A DNA stretch of 7,217 nucleotides from Cellvibrio sp. GTDB lineage: Bacteria > Pseudomonadota > Gammaproteobacteria > Pseudomonadales > Cellvibrionaceae. Positions 1 through 5,821 of this stretch are shown one piece after another. Positions within the stretch are counted from its first letter, which is position 1; each line of letters opens with the position of its first letter. The position numbers were made by a program, and so were the translations under genes. The notes beneath the pieces are model-generated. The model was not told the DNA's origin. It made no database searches and saw nothing but the letters and a program-made list of their open reading frames with translations. The stretch covers positions 9,321-16,537 of the forward strand of contig DQHS01000254.1 in assembly GCA_003524365.1 (NCBI GenBank), read 5' to 3'.

Positions 1-633
1 GCAAAAAAAGATGCGTTAGTAACGGCGTCCAGCTCAATTTATAAAAGCCTCGAATGCGCAATTCTAATTGCAGAAACGTTAAATGAAGAAACTATTCATT
101 GGCGTAAATCTTATCAACACCTTGGCAATACATTACGTCATCACCCGGAATGTTTTGACCGTACTTGGGAACCCAAAACCCGCTTCTCCATGGATTGGTT
201 TTATCCAATCCTCACGGGAATTGTGCAGGGAAAATCCGCGCAACAGCGCATCGAAAATAAATGGCATACTTTCGTTGAACCCAATATCGGCTGCCGCTGC
301 GTAAGCGACGAACCTTGGGTAACAGTTGCAGAATCCTGCGAGTTAACACTGGCGCTACTCGCTGCGGGTGAACACGCTAAAGCCGTAAATTTATTCAGCT
401 GGTTATTCCAATTTATGGACGAAGATGGCGGTTACTGGACGGGCTACAATTTTCGCGATGACGTAATCTGGCCACGGGAAAAAACTACCTGGACCACCGG
501 CGCGATTTTATTAGCCGCCGATGCCCTCACTGAACACACAGGCGCAGCGCGACTCTTTATACAATCGGCATTGGTTCTGGAATCTGCGATGGATAAAACA
601 GACCAATCACTGCACGCCAAAACCGAACACTGA
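1..633 (+). CDS. Prenyltransferase/terpene cyclase-like alpha/alpha-toroid protein, C-terminal part (5' end outside window)
   Basis: Frame 1 is open from the first base to TGA at 631-633, giving about 210 residues with no start in view, so this is the 3' part of a larger gene. The sequence has alternating helices with Trp- and Gly-rich turns: RFSMDWFYPIL near residue 63, a CVSDEPWVTVAESCEL stretch near residue 100, then FQFMDEDGGYWTGYNF and WPREKTTWTTGAILLAADAL. Repeats of this kind (DGGYWTG, then TTWTTGA) are typical of the alpha/alpha six-barrel fold of prenyltransferases, squalene cyclases and some glycosidases. I recall similar proteins annotated 'prenyltransferase' beside glycosyltransferases and methyltransferases in gammaproteobacteria. 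The enzymatic role is not shown here: family resemblance is fairly good, substrate unknown. rsmE follows 22 bases after the stop, so the two may share a transcript. An ATG at 190 is in frame but internal, because strong coding similarity continues upstream of it. Confidence 0.75.
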   Translation, partial: AKKDALVTASSSIYKSLECAILIAETLNEETIHWRKSYQHLGNTLRHHPECFDRTWEPKTRFSMDWFYPILTGIVQGKSAQQRIENKWHTFVEPNIGCRCVSDEPWVTVAESCELTLALLAAGEHAKAVNLFSWLFQFMDEDGGYWTGYNFRDDVIWPREKTTWTTGAILLAADALTEHTGAARLFIQSALVLESAMDKTDQSLHAKTEH

Positions 634-655
634 TTTTTTTGCGAAGTTAACGACT

Positions 656-1381
656 ATGCGAATCCCACGAATTTATACTGAACAAAATTTACTGAGCGGC
701 GAACACATCGAACTGGAAGAGTCCGCCTCGCACCATTTAAGCAAAGTGCTGCGCATGCAAGCCGGGCGCGAATTGATTCTATTCAACGGCACCGGTGGCG
801 AGTTCGCCGCGACTATCCATGAAGTCAGTAAAAAACACGTCACCGTCTGCATTACTGAACACACAGTAGATAATCGTGAATCGCCACTGGAGCTGGAACT
901 TGCCATCGGCATCTCACGCGGCGAGCGTTTTGAATGGGTTTTGCAAAAAGCCACCGAATTGGGCGTCACCAAAATCACACCGCTTATTACCGAGCGCACA
1001 GAAGTAAAAACCGGCGGCGACCGTCAAGAAAAAATGCAAGATCGCTGGCAACAAATCCTCATCAGCGCCTGCGAACAAAGCCAACGCAATTTGCTCCCAC
1101 AATTATCCGCCCCCATCCAAATTTCTGACTGGCTTCCAACCGTCAATTCAGATTTACGTTTTGTCCTACATCATCGCGACAGCCAACGCCAGCCTGCCGA
1201 TAAAGCTCCTACAAGTGCCACCCTATTAATTGGCCCCGAAGGTGGATTAAGCGAACGCGAAATTGCCCACGCATTGGAGCAGGATTTTAAAGCGTTGACC
1301 TTGGGGCCGAGAGTATTACGCACGGAGACGGCACCGGTGGCAGCGATTAGTTTGGTGCAGTATTTGTGGGGGGATTTTTAA
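656..1381 (+). CDS. rsmE: 16S rRNA (uracil1498-N3)-methyltransferase RsmE
   Basis: RsmE methylates N3 of U1498 in 16S rRNA of the 30S subunit, using S-adenosylmethionine. The protein has 241 residues, the usual family length. Residues 1-70 form the PUA-like N-terminal domain (HHLSKVLRMQAG at 26-37, LFNGTGGEF at 42-50). Residues 75-241 form the SPOUT methyltransferase domain, with QKATELGVTKI at 97-107 and the knot motifs LIGPEGGLSEREI (191-203) and LGPRVLRTETAPVAAI (216-231), which bind the cofactor. The ATG at 656 is preferred to the in-frame ATG at 521. It gives the canonical N-terminus MRIPRIYTEQ, has a GAAG at 643-646 nine bases upstream, and avoids a 113-base overlap with the preceding gene. 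A tapT-like gene starts 10 bases after the stop, suggesting an operon. Confidence 0.96.
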   Translation: MRIPRIYTEQNLLSGEHIELEESASHHLSKVLRMQAGRELILFNGTGGEFAATIHEVSKKHVTVCITEHTVDNRESPLELELAIGISRGERFEWVLQKATELGVTKITPLITERTEVKTGGDRQEKMQDRWQQILISACEQSQRNLLPQLSAPIQISDWLPTVNSDLRFVLHHRDSQRQPADKAPTSATLLIGPEGGLSEREIAHALEQDFKALTLGPRVLRTETAPVAAISLVQYLWGDF

Positions 1382-1391
1382 TAAATAGCTA

Positions 1392-1859
1392 ATGAAAATA
1401 TTTTTACTCACTCATGAAAGAGAATTACTACGCACCTCCAATACCGGTGTTTTGGCAAAGAACGTTGCGCCGGAAATAGTTGAACAAATAACTTGGGCGA
1501 GAAACACACCTAATCCGTCGTTGCTGGATGCAATCAACAACAAAAATACGGTTTTGCTTTATCCTGTAAACGATACGGACGCTGCACCGATTGAGTCGTT
1601 TGAAAATATCATTTTGCTGGATGCCACGTGGCAAGAAGCACGCAAAATGTTTAATCGCAGCCCTTATTTAAGAAACTTGCCTAGAGCGCATATTAAACTC
1701 CGGCAAGTTTCCCAGTATCAGCTTAGGCGTAATCAGCCTGACGGAGGTTTGTGTACTGCTGAGTGCGTGGTGGAAATATTAAGAGCAAAAAATCACATTG
1801 ATATTGCTGAACGTTTAGATACTGCGTTTACGATTTTTAATTCTAAAATAATAAATTAG
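1392..1859 (+). CDS. DTW domain protein, tRNA-uridine aminocarboxypropyltransferase (TapT/YfiP-like), short form
   Basis: DTW-family enzymes transfer the 3-amino-3-carboxypropyl group of S-adenosylmethionine to N3 of uridine in tRNA (acp3U47 for E. coli TapT). Visible motifs are LTHERELLRTSNTGVL (6-21), where SNTG matches the family's substrate/cofactor region, the signature LLDATWQEARKMF (75-87, D77-A-T-W80), SPYLRNLP (90-97), and SQYQLRRNQP followed by GGLCTAE (107-124). At 155 residues it is shorter than E. coli YfiP (about 230). It lacks the N-terminal Cys-rich (probably zinc-binding) segment and the C-terminal tail. An in-frame TAG at 1386-1388 directly before the ATG rules out a longer N-terminus here. 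There is no clear Shine-Dalgarno sequence, so translation probably depends on coupling to rsmE, whose stop is 10 bases upstream. The gene converges on the ATPase gene that ends at 1971. The activity is inferred from the family, and the tRNA position is not certain for the short form. Confidence 0.88.
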   Translation: MKIFLLTHERELLRTSNTGVLAKNVAPEIVEQITWARNTPNPSLLDAINNKNTVLLYPVNDTDAAPIESFENIILLDATWQEARKMFNRSPYLRNLPRAHIKLRQVSQYQLRRNQPDGGLCTAECVVEILRAKNHIDIAERLDTAFTIFNSKIIN

Positions 1860-1970
1860 ATCTATACCCAAGCCATACAGAAATAATCAACGAATCATGA
1901 AAACTAAAACTGTCATTCAAAGCAATCGGTGATACGCGATTGTGTCTTCAAAGTATACCAACCCCATGTT

Positions 1971-3833
1971 TTATACTACCTGAGTAGTCATTAATTTAAT
2001 CTGGCGTAAAACATTAAGTAACTTTATGAAATCAGGATGATTTTCGTCAAGATTTATATTTAACATCTGCTTAAGAATGATACGTCTAGATTCGCTTTTC
2101 TCATCACCAACTTGGGATCTTACATAATTTCCAATGTAAATTTTAAAACGATTTTTGTCACTATGGTCGACGCCATGCTCATAGGACGCTTTGTTGTTAA
2201 GATTGCAGACGTTCCAAATCACCTCTTCTGGGGTATTGCACGGCAAAAAAAAGCAATGCTTTGCGATATATTTTAGAAAACTTCTTTTTATCAAAATTTT
2301 TTCAGCTTCCCGATACTCGCTGTCTCCGCCGTCAAATCGAAAGGCTAAGTTTTTTATAGTTTGACCGGTAAATTTCTCGATAACACCCTCTAACTGATTT
2401 TCACCGATATCTCGATCATCTGGCCATTCCTCAATAAACACGTCACCATCGAATACTGCAAAACGCTTTGTCTCCGAATTTCTCGCATGAACCACCATAT
2501 CCTTATAAATAGCACTTTCTCCTCCAGGTGAATAACTCACATCGAATACATTTGCATACTGGGCTCCCAGTGTCTTGAATGCCCTTTCGATTAGCATCGC
2601 AGCAGCACTATCCTCAACAACAATCTGACTTTTATTGTGAATAGTTTGGCCAATGTGAACAAAGGCATCAGTTACAGATACATTTTCTGCGACGTTGAAT
2701 TTTCCACTGGTATCAGGATAAAAAACTTTAATGCAAGTATCTGGAAGACCTTCCAGAAATATTGGGGAGTGAGAACACATAACCACTTGATGACCATGCT
2801 CGGCGCAACATTTTAGTAAAAAATTTCTTAAACGTTTTTGGGCTCCAGGATGGAGCGATACTTCCGGTTCATCTAATAAGATTAAAGAATTGGGTTCAGC
2901 TTTCAGAACTGATTGAACCAACCTCACGACGGCCATTTCTCCAGAACCTGCGAATGCTTCACTATATTTCAAATTATTAGCTGAAAAGAGCGCTGAGTAT
3001 CCTGAAGAGCCAAAAATGCTATGTTCCACCATTTTACAGCCAGTATAACTTTTTCCTAAAATCTCAGAAATAATATTTAATGCTGATTCGTCTAATTCGA
3101 TTACTGGTTTCTTATTTAATTTTTGCTTAGTCCTATCTAAAACGAAATCGGCTTTCCCCAAAAGTAAAGGAGCGAGTTTATTTCTAATCCATGCACGTAA
3201 ACGATCCTGCTTACTCAAATATAATTTGAGTTTTACTGGTCGGTCTCCGAAATAAAAGTATTGATCAAATGCGCTTAGCTCTGAGCGAAAATCTAAATAT
3301 AACACGTCAATTTTCGGAATCTTCCAACGCCTTGAGGCTTCCGATCCCGGTTCAGGTTTCCCGTCAATTAACTGAGGTAATTCCATCCCATAACCAGTAT
3401 CGGCTCGCTTAGGCTCCCAATAATCATTATTTTTCTTTATTCTTCCATTTGCTTGCATTTTTGCAAAACGGACTCTTGTTTTAATCACCTCGACAATTTT
3501 TTTTGCCTCATGATTATAATATGAATAAATATAGCAATTGGGCCGACCGGCACCTTCCACTATCGGATCTAAAACCGTTGAAAACCACCGATTTCCAACC
3601 GACTGACCAAACGGTGCTCCAGCTAATGCGTGTAGAGCCGAACTTTTTCCACAACCGTTTTGTCCTACAAATATTGTCAGGGGGTGTGAGAAGTTTATTT
3701 CTACACCTGATGCCAAATTTTTAAATACTGGAAATCGGATTTTATAAATAAATCTTGGGAAGTTATCTTGGAATCGCTTCCTAGTTGAAATCTTTCCATT
3801 TATTTCAGACAAAATTGAATTAACACTTTCCAT
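1971..3833 (-). CDS. OLD-like ATPase with C-terminal TOPRIM-like domain (putative nuclease partner of the methyltransferase)
   Basis: This is a 620-residue protein with an ABC/SMC-type ATPase head. Walker A is GQNGCGKSS (57-65, Lys63). The signature-like segment is AGSGEMAV (295-302). Walker B is LILLDEPEVSLHP (317-329, Asp321-Glu322). The switch histidine is His355 in VMCSHSP. A long insert lies between Walker A and the signature. The second half resembles a TOPRIM fold: IVVEDSAAAMLIE (404-416, Glu407), SPGGES (435-440) and FAVFDGDVF (458-466, Asp462 and Asp464), so the E...DxD metal-binding set is kept. A C-terminal extension with LPCNTPEEV (530-538) follows. The layout matches OLD-family nucleases (OLD, GajA), and a fused PARIS-like (AAA plus DUF4435-like) arrangement is an alternative. 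I infer an ATP-regulated DNA nuclease or effector, because the gene is translated right after a DNA methyltransferase and no ordinary restriction enzyme is present. Start ATG at 3833 lies inside the methyltransferase gene, 14 bases of overlap, with a weak GAGAA upstream. The specific function is unproven. Confidence 0.88.
   Translation of the reverse strand: MESVNSILSEINGKISTRKRFQDNFPRFIYKIRFPVFKNLASGVEINFSHPLTIFVGQNGCGKSSALHALAGAPFGQSVGNRWFSTVLDPIVEGAGRPNCYIYSYYNHEAKKIVEVIKTRVRFAKMQANGRIKKNNDYWEPKRADTGYGMELPQLIDGKPEPGSEASRRWKIPKIDVLYLDFRSELSAFDQYFYFGDRPVKLKLYLSKQDRLRAWIRNKLAPLLLGKADFVLDRTKQKLNKKPVIELDESALNIISEILGKSYTGCKMVEHSIFGSSGYSALFSANNLKYSEAFAGSGEMAVVRLVQSVLKAEPNSLILLDEPEVSLHPGAQKRLRNFLLKCCAEHGHQVVMCSHSPIFLEGLPDTCIKVFYPDTSGKFNVAENVSVTDAFVHIGQTIHNKSQIVVEDSAAAMLIERAFKTLGAQYANVFDVSYSPGGESAIYKDMVVHARNSETKRFAVFDGDVFIEEWPDDRDIGENQLEGVIEKFTGQTIKNLAFRFDGGDSEYREAEKILIKRSFLKYIAKHCFFLPCNTPEEVIWNVCNLNNKASYEHGVDHSDKNRFKIYIGNYVRSQVGDEKSESRRIILKQMLNINLDENHPDFIKLLNVLRQIKLMTTQVV
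1981..1993 (-). repeat. Left copy of a 13-base inverted repeat flanking the module
   Basis: TGAGTAGTCATTA here is the exact reverse complement of the 13 bases at 5119-5131. This copy lies in the last codons of the ATPase gene (Met616-Thr-Thr-Gln). Together the copies bracket the methyltransferase-ATPase pair. The match does not extend further on either side, and a chance match of this length somewhere in the window is not unlikely. Confidence 0.35.
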
Positions 3834-4866
3834 TGTGGGTTCTCAGTAATTGTTTCCCTAATGCGCAAGCCATATTTGGTGGGACAGCGTTTCCGATTAT
3901 TCGAGCAGCATCCAAAATTGATTTAGCTAGAATTTTATAGTTATTAGGGAACGATTGAAGTTTTGCACCCTCTCGAACGGATAGTGCTCGATCTTGCGTT
4001 GGATGTCCAAACCTTCCGTTGGAGTAGCTAATGAACTTTGTCGTAATCGTCGGTGCTGGCTTGTTCCAAAATAAACGAGCATATACATCCCGAAAATAAT
4101 CGTCTTTTCCTTTATAGGCATTTAACTGAAGCTCGCTGTTGTTTTTCCAAGCTAATCTATTGCCACCGTCGTGAGGTGTGGCCTGTATGCGTTTTAAATT
4201 AATTGCCGATAGTTTTGTAGAGCTATGATAATTTCCTGTGTGGTCAATATGGCCAGCTGGAATTGGATTCAATGTTTTATTATCACCAATCGCGTCACGC
4301 AAAACTAAACGCGCTTTCTTTGACGGTGGCGGTAAAGTTACAGTACCCAGACGTGAAGCTAACAATACGTAACGCATACGCTTTTGCGGCACATCATAGT
4401 CATTGCAATTGATAACTCCGTCATCAAACTTATAACCTAACGAGTTCAGAAATGCTTTGAACTTTAGAAGAGGTGATTCATTGCGACTGTTCAATCCGGG
4501 TACATTTTCAATTAAAACGTAACCAGGTAGAAAAAACTCAACGTGCTTTTGGAAAAATTCTAGCAGAAAGGCGGTTTGTTTTGATTTGCTTTTGTCTGTA
4601 TTTAAAAGGCTCCAATACTGGCAGGGACTACATCCAACCATGAGGAGATCATCGTCGCGCGTTTTCAGATTCAGCTCAGCGGCTAAAAAGCGAGGTTCAA
4701 TTGATGATATATCTCTTAAAATGAACTTCGAGTCTGGATGGTTAAATGTGTAGGTTGCTTTGACGCGCTCGTCATTGTCAATACCTGCCAAAACACGAAT
4801 GCCAGCCTTCTGCAATCCTAGGCTCATGCCTCCACCGCCGCAGAAATAATCGATTGCCTTCAACAT
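3820..4866 (-). CDS. DNA (cytosine-5)-methyltransferase
   Basis: It transfers a methyl group from S-adenosylmethionine to C5 of cytosine in a specific DNA sequence. All diagnostic motifs occur in order within 348 residues: motif I DYFCGGGGMSLG (6-17), motif II GIDND (28-32), motif IV GCSPCQYWS (78-86) with catalytic Cys82, motif VI ENV (120-122), motif VIII QKRMR (161-165), motif IX RALSVREGAKLQSFP (292-306 region) and motif X GNAVPP (325-330). The target-recognition region is the part between motifs VIII and IX, including ATPHDGGNRLAW near 229-240. I cannot read the target sequence from it. The enzyme looks complete and active. Start ATG at 4866 is forced by an in-frame TAA four codons upstream. 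The best purine-rich site (GAAGG on this strand, 4880-4884) is 13 bases away, long for a Shine-Dalgarno. It is the first gene of a two-gene operon and overlaps the ATPase gene by 14 bases. Two genes with no vsr or ordinary endonuclease make it either a methylase of an unusual restriction system or an orphan with a defence partner. Confidence 0.95.
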   Translation of the reverse strand: MLKAIDYFCGGGGMSLGLQKAGIRVLAGIDNDERVKATYTFNHPDSKFILRDISSIEPRFLAAELNLKTRDDDLLMVGCSPCQYWSLLNTDKSKSKQTAFLLEFFQKHVEFFLPGYVLIENVPGLNSRNESPLLKFKAFLNSLGYKFDDGVINCNDYDVPQKRMRYVLLASRLGTVTLPPPSKKARLVLRDAIGDNKTLNPIPAGHIDHTGNYHSSTKLSAINLKRIQATPHDGGNRLAWKNNSELQLNAYKGKDDYFRDVYARLFWNKPAPTITTKFISYSNGRFGHPTQDRALSVREGAKLQSFPNNYKILAKSILDAARIIGNAVPPNMACALGKQLLRTHNGKC

Positions 4867-4890
4867 ATATTCTACTTAGCCTTCAACTTC

Positions 4891-4917
4891 ATCATACGTA
4901 TAAGATTAACATTGGAA
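4891..4917 (-). promoter_or_regulatory. Possible promoter of the methyltransferase-ATPase operon
   Basis: Read on the - strand, TATGAT (4891-4896) and, just upstream, TATACG (4897-4902) are -10-like hexamers. TTCCAA/TTGGAA sequences further upstream could act as weak -35 elements: TTGGAA at 4922-4927 is 19 bases from TATACG. Transcription would start about 15-20 bases before the ATG at 4866, leaving a very short leader. The -35 matches are poor, so this is a tentative call that rests mostly on its position. Confidence 0.3.
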
Positions 4918-4927
4918 GTGATTCCAA
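4912..4927. repeat. Perfect 16-base palindrome, operator-like
   Basis: TTGGAA-GTGA-TTCCAA has two perfect six-base arms around a four-base spacer. It lies 46 bases upstream of the methyltransferase start and overlaps or abuts the proposed -35 region. Such a dyad is a plausible binding site for a dimeric repressor or activator, or for autoregulation by the methyltransferase, as occurs in some restriction-modification operons. No separate controller gene is seen in the window. The symmetry is directly visible and the regulatory role is inferred. Confidence 0.4.
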
Positions 4928-5006
4928 CCTATATCCTTATTAGAAACTAATGGAAAACCTTTAAAATACTGGTCTACCGGCTGAAGAGTTTGCCCCTGAG
5001 AGTTGA

Positions 5007-5255
5007 AACTATCTTGGGCAGTCTGAGTTAGCCCTAGAGGACGGTAAGCTTTGGCTCAGTTGTAGAGTCCGCATTGGCAGAAACCGAACTCTATCGGTTA
5101 ATGATTTACTACGTATTGTAATGACTACTCATTGCACCAATCCGCAACAAATTGATACGGTATTTCAAACTGTTTTCCCTTCAGCAAAATTAATGGCGAT
5201 AAAAAGCTTTCGTCGCACCATTCTGGGCGAACCCGTAGGCGAGGGGAATTGTTAG
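5007..5255 (+). pseudogene. Possible decayed gene fragment, unidentified
   Basis: An open frame of 82 codons runs from just after a TGA (5004-5006) to TAG at 5253-5255. It contains protein-like text such as ELALEDGKLWLSCRVRIG, SVNDLLRIVM and SAKLMAIKSFRRTILGEP. The only ordinary start codon is an ATG at 5121, which would leave 44 residues, and coding-like sequence continues upstream of it. The same frame carries LPAEEFAPES just before the TGA, consistent with one gene broken by a stop. A different frame (5239-5343) continues downstream with FNDLISREESDLSFLRLV, which could be a frameshifted continuation or another fragment. I do not recognise the family, and chance open reading cannot be excluded. 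Confidence 0.3.
5119..5131 (+). repeat. Right copy of the 13-base inverted repeat flanking the module
   Basis: TAATGACTACTCA lies about 250 bases upstream of the methyltransferase start, in the gene-poor stretch, and is the exact reverse complement of 1981-1993. It could be a recombination or mobility end, but no integrase, transposase or target-site duplication accompanies it. Confidence 0.35.
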
Positions 5256-5458
5256 GTTCAATGACTTAATTAGCCGTGAGGAAAGTGATCTGTCTTTTTT
5301 GCGGCTCGTTAACCACAGTATTCCCATGATGGGCAGTAGCTAACATCCTCTCGTTATTCATATGCATTTCCTATCCCCATCCAATGGGACAAGTTTCTAC
5401 TATAGCCAAAGATTTGAAAAATACATCACATTACGCGGAGTTGTAGGTGGGTGTGGGA

Positions 5459-5797
5459 CTAATCGTCCCTTGTCAGGACTTCCAGTAATTCGATTTCAAA
5501 TACCAGATTGGAATTGGGTTTTATCAGCGCGCCGATTTGACGTTCGCCATAGGCTAAGTGTGCGGGAACTTGCAGTTTGCGTTTGCCGCCGACTTGCATG
5601 CCGATCAAGCCTTGATCCCAGCCTTTAATCACACGGCCGGTGCCGATAACGCATTGGAAAGGTTTGTTTTTGCGGAGGGAGGAATCGAATTCGGTGCCGT
5701 CTTCGAGCCAGCCGGTGTAGTGGGTGGTGATGAGGGCGCCTTTGACGACGGGTTTACCGTCGCCAAGTTGCAGGTCTTCAATGATGAGTTCGTTCAT
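5459..5797 (-). CDS. FKBP-type peptidyl-prolyl cis-trans isomerase, short cytoplasmic form
   Basis: It catalyses cis-trans isomerisation of prolyl peptide bonds and probably acts as a folding helper. The 112-residue protein is a single FKBP domain with no signal peptide. FKBP pocket residues line up: Tyr27, Phe37-Asp38 (EFDSS), Val56-Ile57 (GRVIKGW), Trp60, Tyr83 (AHLAYGER) and Phe100 (NLVFEIELLEV). The ending LEVLTRDD and the start MNELIIEDLQLGDGKPVVKG closely match the short Pseudomonas FKBPs that I recall. I chose the ATG at 5797. A TTG at 5821, directly after the chpC stop, would add eight residues not typical of the family. There is no obvious Shine-Dalgarno sequence before either. The gene lies 24 bases after chpC in the same direction, so it is probably co-transcribed and perhaps translationally coupled. 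A role in pilus control is not implied by the sequence. Confidence 0.95.
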   Translation of the reverse strand: MNELIIEDLQLGDGKPVVKGALITTHYTGWLEDGTEFDSSLRKNKPFQCVIGTGRVIKGWDQGLIGMQVGGKRKLQVPAHLAYGERQIGALIKPNSNLVFEIELLEVLTRDD

Positions 5798-5821
5798 AAG
5801 CTGGGGGGATTGTGCGGACAA

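Larger units (their letters stand above)
4867..5458. other. Gene-poor stretch between the methyltransferase and FKBP genes
   Basis: About 590 bases hold no intact gene that I recognise. Its left end carries the probable operon promoter and the palindrome at 4912-4927. The middle carries protein-like open frames on the + strand without proper starts (5007-5255 and 5239-5343). The right end, below the FKBP stop, has two short CCCAT...ATGGG dyads (5323-5333 and 5376-5388) with no T-run, so I do not call a terminator. No tRNA-like fold or transposase coding was seen. The stretch may be the scar of an older gene displaced or decayed around the insertion. Confidence 0.5.

Noticed and set aside
521..655. 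Extended rsmE start at the ATG at 521
   Set aside because: It would overlap the preceding gene by 113 bases and add 45 residues foreign to RsmE. The ATG at 656 gives the canonical N-terminus and family length.
1923..1942. CAATCG...CGATTG hairpin between the convergent tapT-like and ATPase genes, as a terminator
   Set aside because: The stem is only six base pairs with an eight-base loop and no T-run follows on either strand.
3503..3724. Small + strand open frame opposite the ATPase N-terminus
   Set aside because: It overlaps the Walker A coding region of a strongly supported gene and has no domain or ribosome-binding site support.
5323..5388. Two CCCAT...ATGGG dyads downstream of FKBP, as terminator or paired sites
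   Set aside because: Arms are five bases, loops are one or three bases, and no T-run follows. They are likely chance.
5362..5628. Open frame on the + strand over the FKBP 3' end
   Set aside because: It mostly overlaps the antisense of a well-supported FKBP gene, and its sequence has no recognisable domain.
5798..5821. TTG at 5821 as FKBP start
   Set aside because: It adds eight residues not seen in the short FKBP family as I know it and is simply the first codon after the chpC stop. The ATG at 5797 fits the family.
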